Shown here piece after piece: positions 45,923-57,450 of a DNA stretch of 58,348 nt. The notes below the pieces were generated by a model. It did not search any database and was not told the DNA's origin. It was given only the letters and a program-made list of their open reading frames with translations. How positions within the stretch are numbered: the first letter of the stretch is position 1; every line of letters starts with the position of its first letter. Made by a program: the position numbers and the translations under genes. The DNA comes from Darksidea phi (taxonomy: Eukaryota > Ascomycota > Dothideomycetes > Pleosporales > Lentitheciaceae), in assembly GCA_030770425.1 (NCBI GenBank), contig JASJFT010000238.1:9731-68078 (forward strand), given 5' to 3'.

Positions 45923-46718
45923 TTATAACTAGTTTAGTTATCTTTAAAAACGACTCGAACTTAGTAATATAGTATTATAATAATTATACTTTTATTCTAT
46001 TATACTAAGCCTTTAAGATATCTTAGAAAGCTAAGATATTATACTTAATATTAAATATATAGTATACTTTTACGAAGTCCTCCTATATATAAGATATTTT
46101 AATATTAAGAAAACTAATAACTTTATACTTATTTATAATCTTAATCTAGCTATATAACTAGTCGACTAGCTTCTTATTATATAAGAATATTTATAATTAT
46201 CTATATTTAGCTCTAAGTTCCTAATATTAAAAGATATCTATAGATATAATATACCTCTTTAGTATCTTAAGTTAATTCTATAGGTCTTTCTTATTTTATA
46301 TTAAATATAGGTTTATTACTATAATTATTTTACTAATCTTTAAGTTAATTATTCTTAAATCTTTTTCTAATTATTTATAGTTCTTTTTTTCTTTCTAATA
46401 TTAGATAAGCTCGACTTTATATAATATTTAATTATTAGACGATAGCTAAGCTATATTAATAACGCTAACTTTATATATTATAAATAAGAATTTTATTAAC
46501 TCCTTAATATCTAGTACTATTTTAAGATTAGAATTATAGTATTTTTAAACTTTATATTATTCGGCCTTATTCTTAAGAATAAATAGCTATTTATACTAAT
46601 TACTTTAAATCTTAAAAATAATAATAATATATATTACTATAGAATCTTCTTTAGTATTTATTATTAATAATAATAGCTCTCTAAGTACTAAGGAGTTTTT
46701 AGTAATAATAAGGATAAT
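45923..46718 (-). mobile_element. Ty1/copia remnant, gag part
   Basis: The minus strand reads as a degraded copia-type gag with Gln codons turned to stops. It continues the copia fragment at 31,090-35,294, which shares the orientation, so the gypsy element separates gag from pol. Its 5' LTR is not seen, because the chromodomain element starts at 46,724. Confidence 0.55.
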
Positions 46719-46723
46719 AGTAT
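46719..46723. other. Target-site duplication AGTAT (left)
   Basis: AGTAT directly precedes the left LTR, and the same 5-mer follows the right LTR at 53,744-53,748. Confidence 0.75.
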
Positions 46724-47169
46724 TATTATAAATTAAATATATACTACGGGATAGTAGTAAGAAGAACTACTAGAGATTAAACCTATTACTAGCTCTAATA
46801 CGAAATACGACTACGACTATAGTATAAACGATAATTAGTATAAACGGCTTTACTAAGAAGTTATATAATAGATTTATAAATCTATAGGGCTTAGTAAATA
46901 TAGATCTATAGAGCTATAGATCTATAGATTAGTAGATCTACGAGAACGTAAAGCTATAGATCCTATAAATCTAAGAAAACCAAATTAATATATAATAACT
47001 ACGAATCTCCTAAATAGTTTTCTCTTATAGTTAATTTTAAATTTAGATTAATCCTTACCTATTAATATAATTAAACTATTATCTACTTATTCTTACTTCT
47101 TTTTTCCTATCTTAAGTATAAACCCTAAATAAGGCTAAATAACCTATTAAGCTCGGACCCTATTTAATA
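46724..47169 (+). repeat. 5' LTR of chromovirus
   Basis: A 446-bp LTR starting TATTATAAATT (ancestral TGTTA..) and ending TATTTAATA. It contains a cluster of short AGATCTATAG palindromes at about 46,870-46,975. It matches the 3' LTR without indels in the stretches compared. Confidence 0.9.
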
Positions 47170-50100
47170 CCTTAACTATTTAGTAGGTAGGAATAGCTAA
47201 TTAAAATAATAGAAGAGGGAACCCGATAAAGCGAAGCGGTATAGCCGCTAACTTAGGCTAAACCCTTTAAGGTAGAAAGCTACTAAGAATTTAGTTCCTT
47301 AGAAGGTAGTATAACTATAGAAAACTTCGAAAAAGTTATTAAGAATTAGTATATATTTAAGAAGAGGGAGGATATATTAGAAGTTTAACTTATAGAGTTA
47401 ACTACCTAACTTTAGAGATATATAAGTAAATTATTAAAGCTTAGAGAACTAGAGAAGTTTAATAGGATAAGATCGAAGCTTAGGGGATTTTTAACTAATA
47501 TAATAATCTATCTCGACCTTAATAGGATAAAACTATTTACTAAAAGTAATAAAGTATTATTCGTAATAACTTAATTTATAGAAAAGGCTATTACTTAGTT
47601 CGAGATATACTTAAATAAATAATTATAGCTACCTAAAGCTCGGCGAAGTAACGAAATAAAGGCTATTTTTTTAAGTTATAAGTACTTTAAGAATAAGTTA
47701 TATATTACCTTTAAAAATATTAATTTAGAGAGATTAATAGAGTAAAAAATTATACGTCTTAGATAGATAAAATTCGCTATAATCTATATATCCGAATTTA
47801 AATAACTTACTATAAAGATCTAATAGGGAGAGGTAGCTCTTATATTATAATACTATAAAGAACTAAAAGACTATATCTACTATAAAATAATTCGAATAGA
47901 ACGACCCTAGACTATAAGAGAACTAATTAAATAAGCTATTAAAATCGACGATAACCTCTATCTCTAAAACCTAGAAAGAAAGGGGAAGATTAGATTTTAT
48001 AAAAAGAAGAAGGAAGAAAAATACTATAGACTAGAGGTAATAGTCCTAGGAGCTAGTTTAGAACCTAAGAAGGGGAAATAGAACTCTAAGAAATAAGAGT
48101 TCTATAAAAAATAAGTATACTTTAAGTATAAGAAGTAAGGATACCTAATAAAAGATTATAGGATAAGAAAGAAAAAACCCTAATATACCTAGTAGAGTAA
48201 GAAGAATAAAGTAGCTACGATATAAGAGTATAATACTATATATTAGATAACTTATATACGTAATTAGTATAAAACGTACTACGAAGTTAAATTAAATACT
48301 AGTTATTAACTATAGAAATAATAGATAGCTATAACTCGAGAGTCTTAAAGGAGAGTTTCGTTCTCGCTAGAAGTATAAGAAGAAGTACCTAAGGAAGACT
48401 TATCTACGAAGTAGAAAGACTTTAATAATACTATAGATATATTATTATAAACGATTAATAATAGTAATAAGTCCTTAGAACTAGAAGAAGAAAATCTAGT
48501 TACGATATATAAGAATACTAGATATCTATAAATAATTCGACTATCTATAAAAGAAATAGGACTAGTACTAAAACTTAATATAACTTATACTCGAACTTTA
48601 TAATTTATAAAGAAAACTATAATATCTATAATAATATAGAAGATTTATAAAGAATAGTCTAAATCTTATCTAATATACTAACTATTTAAAGACTTTAAAT
48701 AATAAGTTAAATAGAACTTTATTATTATTAATCTTATACCTAACTAAAAGACTTAGAAAGAAATACGATATATTACGAAGATAGTTAATAAAGAATAACT
48801 ATAGTATATAGTAATCGAATAATAGATTCCCGTAAGAATAACCTTTATAAAATATAATAATTAGAGATATAAGGTCGATCTAGAGGACAACCTATAATAT
48901 AAGATAAGATACCTAGTATACTTTAAGATTATATAGATCTTATATATATAAAAGGAATATAAACTCTATAAGAGAGTAAAGTAGAAAAATAACTACTATC
49001 TAGTTAAAGACTATAATAAAAGGATTACCTAAGTAGTTATACTAGAAGTAGTATACGGATAGTAATAATCTAAGAATTAACGACGAAAAGAATATATTAG
49101 GATTATACTAGGACTACTTCTACTATTAAACTATATCTTAGGAAGATTATAGTACGAATACCTAAAGAATAAATATCTAAAGTATATTTAGACTAAAATT
49201 AATACGAAATACTAGTCTAAGAAAATAAGAATTTAAGGAACTAAAGAATAGGATTATATCTATATCTAAGAAACCTACTAGGAAAGAATAATTACTACTC
49301 TAATTAATAGTAGAGCTATAAGAAACTTTATTAATAAGGACTTTATCTAATAAAAGAAGATTCCTTAATAAAAGAAATAATACCCTAGTATTATATATAC
49401 TATTAAAGGAGAACCCTTTAATAAACCTATAATATACGAAACTAAAGGTAAGCTTATCCTATATAATTAGAAAAAGGAAAGTAAGATACTCGATATTATA
49501 GAGATATTAGAAGACTAAGATATAATCTTAGGAATACTATAGCTATAAGAAGCTAACCCGCGTATCTAATAGTTAAATTAATAAGTAATATTCCTATAGA
49601 AAAGGATTAACGTAACTTAAGAAGATTATAATATTTTAGAATACTATAGGAAATAGAAAGAATTATTTAAAGAATCTAAGAAAAGCTTATCCTAGTACTA
49701 GCCCTAGGACTATACGATCCTACTATAAGAAGGGAAAACTTTAGAATTCGGACTAATATATAAGTTAACTAAGGAAGAAGAAAAGATTATAATAAAATAC
49801 CTTAAAGATAACCTTATAAAAAGATATATTCGATATTTAAATTTATCTATAGGATACCCGGTTCTTTTTATACTTAAGAAGGGTACTATAGAACTACGAC
49901 TATATATTAATTACTAAATACTTAATAATATTATAATTAAAAACTAATATCTCTTATCCCTAATATTAAAAATATAAGATTAATTAAGAAAGACTAAATA
50001 GTTTATATAACTAGATATTTAAAATATATACTACTAGATTAGAATTAAGAAAGATAAAGAATAGAAAATAGCTTTTAGAACTAAGAAAGGACTATACGAG

Positions 50101-52374
50101 TACTAAGTAATACCTTTTAAACTTACTAATATACCCGTAATATTCTAGGAGCGAATTAATAATATTTTATAAAATTACCTTAATTAGTTTATAATAGTAT
50201 ATCTCGACGATATTCTAATCTATTTAGAAATAGAAAAAGAATATAAAGAATATATAAAGAAGATCCTATAGATACTTAAGAAAGTATAACTATATCTTTA
50301 CTTATAAAAATATAAATTCTATATTTAAGAAATAAAGTTTCTAGGATTTATTATTAGACTAGGAGAAATTAAAGTAGACTTATAATAAATTAAAAAAGTT
50401 AAGGAATAGTCTATATTAAAGAACCTTAAGGAACTATAGTCGTTCTTAGAATTCTATAACTTCTATTAAAAGTTAATACTATAATAGAGTATAATAATAG
50501 TACTACTTACTTAGCTTATAAGAAAAGATTAATCCTTTAAATAGAAAAAGGAGTACTAATAAACTTTTAAAAAGATTAAAGAATAGTTTACTAAAGAACC
50601 TATAATTAAGATATATAATCTCGAAGAACTATCGATTATCGAAATAGATATATTAGACTATATAATAGGAGTAGTATTACTATAGAAAGATAATAAAGGT
50701 AACCTTAGACTAGTATACTACTTCTTATAGAAGATATTACTAGCTAAACTTAACTATAATATCTATAATAAAGAGTTACTAGTAATTATCGAAGTACTAA
50801 AGGAATAGAGATTTAATTTATAAGGATTTAAATACCCTATTATAATCTATATAGATTATAAGAATCTAATAGGATTCTTAATAAATAAACCTCTAATCGA
50901 AAGATAGATATAATAGGTATAAACCCTTATAACTTATAATATTAGGATCGTATATACTAAAGGATTAGAAAATAAACGAGTAGATATACTTAGTAGGAGA
51001 CCCGACTACTAAAGAATAGAAAAATCTAGTATAACTATTCTTAAGCTAGAAATAGACGGAATAATTATTTATAATTAATTAAAGTTAGTAGAAATATAAG
51101 AAATAATACTTAAATTAGAAAAAGATAAATAGACCTAATAGATTCGTAAAGTTACTACGGAAGTAACGAATAAATAGAACGAGATTTAAGAAGTAATTTA
51201 AGAAAAAGATAGAATTATCTACGTATTCTAAAAGGCCTATATATCTAAGATAATATAAAAAGAATTTATTAGGTAATATTATAAAGTACTAGTATATAAA
51301 TACTAAGAAGTAGAAAAGACTCTTAAATAACTAATAAGGATGTACTATTTTCTATACGTAAGATAGCTAGTTACCTAGGTACTTTTAGAATACGTAGACT
51401 ATTACTATAATAAGTATACTAAATATATACCTTATAGAATATTATAACTAATAGAAAACGTAGAAGGATTATAGAAAATTATTACTATAGACTTTATTAT
51501 ATAATTACTACGTTTTAAGGAACTAATAATAGAAGTATCCTATAATACTATACTAGTAGTAGTAGATAAGTTTACGAAATATACTTACTTTATCCTATAT
51601 ACGAATAAAGGAAATATCGTAGAATAACTTATCTATACCCTACTAAGATATATATTTAATAAGTATAGAATACTAAATAAGATTATCTTAGATAAAGACG
51701 TTAAATTTATAGTAAAGTTTTAGTAGACCCTTATAGCTAAACTAGGAATAAAATATAATATATTAACTATTTATTATCTATAGATAAATAGACTAACTAA
51801 ATAAATAAACTAAATAATAAAGTAATACCTTAAATATTATCTAAACTATCGTTAGAATAATTAGGTTATACTTCTATTTATAGTATAATTTATATATAAT
51901 AGTTCGTAATATAGTATAATAAAGATAATACCTTTCTTTATAAACTATAAAATTAAACTAGAAATATATAAAGAATCTAGATAACTTTAGTCTTATAGCT
52001 AGAATAGAGAAGAAACGGCGAAAATTATTCTATAAATATACTAATAGCTTAAGGAAGACGTAGAATTCCTTTAAAATAGAATAAGTAAGTACTATAATAA
52101 GAAATAAAAGAAAGTACCCGCTTTTAAAGAGGGAGAAAAGGTATAGTTACTACGAAAAAATATTAAGAGTAAGTAACTTAATAGTAAACTAAACTATACT
52201 AAGATCGGACCTTATAAAATTAAAAAATAAGTCTTACTTATAAACTACTAATTAAGACTACCCCTATAAATAAAAATCTATCTTATATTTTATATTAGCT
52301 TACTAGAAAAAGTATTATAAAATACTAGACTAGTAGTATACGAAGTAGATATATATAGAGAAAATAACGAAGAA

Positions 52375-52510
52375 TAAAAAGTAGAAGAAATCCTAGATAA
52401 CGATATTAGAAACGGAAAAAACTACTACCTAATCTAATAGTAAGGGATAGACGAGAATAGAAAACTATAGAAATAAACCTAGAAACCTAAAGATAATCTT
52501 AATTATCCTA
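52375..52510 (+). pseudogene. Chromodomain relic in pol
   Basis: The plus frame reads VEEILDNDIRNG followed by YYLIQW-like sequence, with TAA/TAG at positions where Gln or Lys-Gly is expected. This is the pattern of a retroelement chromodomain, used in the family for targeting heterochromatin. Confidence 0.7.
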
Positions 52511-52609
52511 AGAAGCTTACGGAGTACTAAAACCGTAATTCTAAAGAAAACCTAAAGATAAGATAAATTCGCCTTATAGTAAGTTAAGAAGACTAATACT
52601 ATCTATAGT

Positions 52610-52980
52610 ATAGTACGAGGCGTTTAACGAACTAGGAAGAGCGATATTATCTATAACGTTACGAGCGACGTTTAAAGTAATTAAAAAGGTCTTTAGATCC
52701 TCTTACTATCCTAGCTACCGGAGCTCCTCCTTCTTAGTATTAAGTTTAGCCTTAAGGGCGTAAGACTATCTAACTACCTTCTTATTAAGAAACTCTTTCT
52801 ATTTCTTTAAATATTAAACCCTTATATATATATTAAATAACTCTTAATTAAACTTAGTTATACGACGAAGTAGTTCCTTATAATATTCTTTAACTACCTA
52901 TAACTAAGCTTAAAGTTTCTCTTACGAATAGTTAATAGATCGTCTTAATATATATAAGTCTATATATATAAGTTATAGTT
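52610..52980 (-). pseudogene. Antisense coiled-coil coding relic within chromovirus
   Basis: Reading 52,980 to 52,610 on the minus strand gives a frame broken only by TAA/TAG, each explainable as CAA/CAG before RIP. It is rich in Leu, Lys, Glu and Gln with heptad-like spacing (VVKEYYKELLRRI, KAKLNTKKEELR, TLNVARNVIDNIALP). It is antisense to gag-pol, downstream of the chromodomain. I cannot name the protein. Confidence 0.45.
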
Positions 52981-53297
52981 AAAAATAGATACTTAGTTAT
53001 AGAAATCCCTAATAACTAATACGAATTTTATACGTTTATATAAATATAAACCTCGTAGTATTTACTTTTATTAGAAGAGATAATATAAGGCGTCCCTAGC
53101 CTACTATATTAAGGATAAGGAAATATTTTAGAACTATTATAACTAATATAGTTAGTAAGTATAAGATATTCTTTAGTTTTATAAGAAATTATAGAGAAAG
53201 AAGGGTATAACTTAAGAAGATTCTAAGCTAATACTAATATAACCGAATACTAGATCCGGAATAACCTCCGAGTCAAAGGTTTAAAAAGGGAAGATAG

Positions 53298-53743
53298 TAT
53301 TACAAACTAAATATATACTACGGGATAGTAGTAAGAAGAGTTACTAGAGATTAAATCTATTACTAGCTCTAATATAGAATATAACTATAACTATAATATA
53401 AATGATAATTAGTACGGACGACTTTACTAGGAAGTTATATAATAGATCTATAGATCTATAGGGCTTAGTAAATATAGATCTATAGAGCTATAAATCTATA
53501 GATTAGTAAATCTATAGGAATATAGAGTTATAGATCCTATAGATCTAAGGAAATTAAATTAATATATAATAACTATAAATCTCCTAGATAGTTTTCTCTT
53601 ATAGTTAATTTTAAATTTAGATTAATCCTTACCTATTAACGTAATTAAACTATTACCTACTTATTCTTACTTCTTCTTTCCTATCTTAAGTATAAACCCT
53701 AAACGAGGCTAAATAACCTATTAGGCCCGGACCCTATTTAATA
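53298..53743 (+). repeat. 3' LTR of chromovirus
   Basis: A 446-bp partner of 46,724-47,169. In the first 130 bp every difference is a transition. AGTAT follows it. Confidence 0.9.
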
Positions 53744-53748
53744 AGTAT
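53744..53748. other. Target-site duplication AGTAT (right)
   Basis: This matches 46,719-46,723. It overlaps the first bases of the inverted gypsy LTR (from 53,746), which shows that the chromovirus inserted at the very edge of that LTR. Confidence 0.7.
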
Positions 53749-56700
53749 AGTATATAGGTATATTAAAGATAGAATAGTAGAGCTTATAACCTATAGTCGA
53801 AAGAATAGAAGGGAAGAGTTAATAGAATAGGTAGCTAAATAATTAATTAATTAAACTATTTCTTCTATCTACTATATATTAAGATAGATAATAAACTCTA
53901 ATTAAAGATACTTTTAGATAATAATTCTTTAGAGTCTAGTCTAATATTTTACTACTTATCTAAGCCTTTAATACTCGATCGAGAGGCTCTCTTTACTACT
54001 ATACTATATTTTCCTCTCTAACTAAAAGAGCTTAGCCCTCTTAAGCTCTACTACTCGATCGAGTAACTTTATATAATACTAGTATATTATTAATAGTAAA
54101 CTCTATTACTAGTCTATTAAGAATTCTTCTTTAAGTAATCTTTACTTTTAAATAGTTCTAAGAAACTATTAGTAAATTTCTTATTTCTCTTCTTTTTAGT
54201 AAATAGGCTATAATCTAATTTTAATACCTCTTTCTCTCTAGAGCCTTTAATAGTAAGTTAGTATAATTATAAAAGTAAGTCCTTTCTAATTAATCTAATA
54301 TATTATTATAAAACTAATTAGTTTCTAAGCTAGTTCTAACTTCTTAATAAACTTTCTTACCTCTATATTACCCTTAAATTCTTATCTAGTAACTTTATAA
54401 TAATATCTATAAATAAGTCTTTAAATACTCTTATTTTAACTTCTTTATAGCTAGTAGCTAGCTAAAATATATATAAAAGGTCTCTTCTAGTACTTTTTTA
54501 GACTCTTTAATCTTCTCTTTATAGCTACTCTTCTTATTTACTAGTCTAATAGTCTTTTAAGTCTCTAGCTTCTTAGTTTCTAATTTTTTTAGTCTTTAAA
54601 TCTCTTACTTCTCCTCCTAGCTATAACTTCTAAGGGTATAGCTATCGACCTATCTATAGATAGTACTACTATAGGTACCTTTAGTAATAGTAATAGTAGC
54701 TAGTACTCTTCTAACTAACCTTTAGATAGTAGAAAAGATAATTAAGAATCTTAGCTCTATAACTATTTATTAATAATAGCTAATATTATTATTCTAGAAT
54801 AGTATAAGTTTTCTCTCTTTCTAATTAGTTAATATTTATACTAATTTTACTTATAGTAACTCTATAAACTAATTAAATTATTAATTAAGTTTTTTAAATT
54901 AACTTTAACTACTACCTCTATAAAATTAAATATTAAGATATCTTTCTAGAAGCTATTCTATATACTAATACTATCTAGTATATAGCTTAATACGATCTTA
55001 CTATTATTAAAAAGATTAACTTTCTTATAAAGAGTAGTATAATAGTCCGTAAGTTCTTTAGTTTAAAGACCTAGTAGGGTTTCTATTTATAGAATATTTA
55101 GGCTAGTATATACTATTATATTACTTAGACTAAAAATTATAGTAATAAGAATAACCTAGTTTATAGTTAGTATATTAATCTAAGAACTAGTAAAATCTAA
55201 GCTAGCTATTAATAAGTCTAATAAAATAAGTAGTTAATAGTCTAAGAATCCTATATTAACTATATAGTCGATAGAAATTTAAGATTCTACTTTATATTCT
55301 ATAAGTTATTCTTAATTTTCTTCTCTTATCTTTATCTACTAATCTATTAAATAAAATAGTACTAGTACTATATATCTACTTATTAAGATTAACCTTAATA
55401 ATATTATAGACTTAAGTAAAATATAACTATACTACCCTCTCTTTTAAACTTCTCTAACTAGTTCTTATACTAGTAGCTCTTCTTTAGACTTTTAACTAGA
55501 CTCTTAATTAAACTCTTCTTTAAGTCCTCCTCTATACTACTTTATAATCTAGCTTCTTAATAAGTCTATTAAAATTAAGCTAATTAAGCTATACTTCTAT
55601 CTTTAGTCTTCTAACTATTCTTAATAATTATCTAGATTTAATTAGAGTAGCTTTAGTAATATTAAATAAGAGTAGTATAAATTAATTAAATACTAGTATT
55701 AGTAGTATAAGTTTTAAGTATAGTATAAATACTAGAACTAATATTATAATAGTTCTCTAGTTTAGTCTAGTTATTTATTATCTTTAAATTCTAATTATTT
55801 ATATATCTAGTCTAATCTCTTTATTATAGTTTATATTACTAATAAGATATTAGAGGATTTTAATATACTAATAATTTCTTATTAGTTATCTAAAGATAAG
55901 GGTAAGAGTAAAGATAAGAGTAAAGATTCTAAGAATACCTATTATAGTAACTATAATAATAGTAGAGGCTATAGTAGTAGTAGTAATACTACTACTACTT
56001 AAACTATATAGATTTTTTAGATTTTACTTTTTTAATTAGTAATTAGCTTCTAGTTCTTCTCTTTATAACTTTTTATATCTAATTTCTAATATCTTTATAT
56101 AGTCTTTAAACTTTTATAGACTAACTTATAACTTTTAAAATTTTACTTTTTAATCTATTTCTTTCTTATTACTAATAATTCTTCTCTACTAGGTCTATAA
56201 TAATAATAATAGAAAATAAAAACTAAGAAATTAAAATAAATAAATAGTCTTAATTATAGCTTAGGACCTACGACTTCTCTTTAACTAAATTAACTATTTT
56301 CTAGTTAATTACTCTTCGTCGCTACTCTTTAATTTATTACTAGTTATTTAATATTCTATCTCTTTAATCTCTAGTTTAGTAATAGCTTATTAGATAATAA
56401 CCTTTAGTAATAAAGCTCGTCTTTATATTAAGAATACTTCTATTATAAAAAACTTTACTTAATTAGCTTATACTTATATTATTAGATACTTTTTATTTAG
56501 CTCTTTAACTTCTTTATACCTTAGGACTCTTAGTATTAAATAATAATTATTAATTAGTAGATTCTTTTTAATTAGCTTTATTCTACTTTATATCTCTATT
56601 ACCTTATTATCTAGATCCTTTTAATAGAACTATTTTAACTAATTACTATATATAGTATAAGTAAATAGAGTCCTATTAAGCTTTATAAGCCTATAGTATA

Positions 56701-57450
56701 AGTACTCTACCCTAGCTTCTACTATATAATAGGGTTCTAGCTATCTATTATTAAACTTCTACTTTATTAACTAATTATTAGCTCTAATAGTATTCTAAAT
56801 AAGAATTAAATCTCTAACTACTAGATTACTCTAATTATCTTTTACTTAATTCTATTAATTAGCTATTCTAAGTCTATACTACTAGGTATAACTAATTACT
56901 TCTACTAGCTTCTTACCCTTCTATTTAAGTTATTTTACTTAAAGTATAAATAAATTAGAAGTTAAAACTATCTTATTCTATAGAAGTATTTACTATAATT
57001 CTAGACTAAGTTTAATTAATAGAATAGGCTAAATTCTTATTACTAGCTTAGTTAGTATATACCTAGTTAAGTATTAGACTATTACTCTATTAGTCTATAA
57101 TATTAATAGTAGGTTCTCTAACTAGTAATTTAGTAACTTTACTAATATAATAACTAGTAGTTAATAATCTTTCTTAATTAAGTTTTACGTCTTTAAATTA
57201 TATAAAGATATCTAGATTCTATATATTCTATAGTACTTAGTTAATACTTTAACTACCGACCTATTCTTAGGCCCTCTATTAATACTTAACTAAAAGAATA
57301 CTTTCTATTAGTAAATAATATCTTAATAAATAAACTTTATAATATTTTTAAACGTAGTATTTTTTAAAGTTTTAGCTTTAATTTATTCTAATAGATATTC
57401 GCGTATAACTATAAGAAATTAAACTCCTTCTTTACTAATAAGTATATAGG
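53746..57450 (-). mobile_element. Inverted second copy of the 263-bp-LTR gypsy element (3' part)
   Basis: The sequence is the reverse complement of about 42,220-45,922. It has LTR (53,746-54,008), the unassigned 3' region, then the integrase end. Similarity is obvious to about 57,450 and becomes unclear beyond. It keeps more CG (for example CTCGATCGAG) than the first copy. Reverse transcriptase and the 5' LTR are not seen and may lie outside the window. Confidence 0.8.

Larger units (their letters stand above)
46724..53743 (+). mobile_element. Chromodomain Ty3/gypsy retrotransposon (chromovirus), RIP-inactivated
   Basis: A complete 7,020-bp element with 446-bp LTRs and an AGTAT duplication. 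In order I see gag with a zinc-knuckle relic (48,118-48,159), then reverse transcriptase at about 49,850-50,460, with VYLDDI intact at 50,197-50,214. RNase H follows at about 50,590-51,010, and integrase with a decayed His/Cys finger at 51,330-51,430. The integrase core begins near 51,460. A chromodomain at about 52,375-52,510 has EEILDND, NGKNYYLIQW-type sequence with Q codons as stops. A polypurine tract (aaaaagggaaga) precedes the 3' LTR. Some 700 bp between chromodomain and LTR carry an antisense coding relic. Numerous TAA/TAG codons make it dead. Confidence 0.85.

Noticed and set aside
35291..45926. Firm target-site duplication for the 10.6 kb gypsy element
   Set aside because: TTAT on both sides is only 4 bp in very AT-rich DNA, so it is reported as possible rather than proven.
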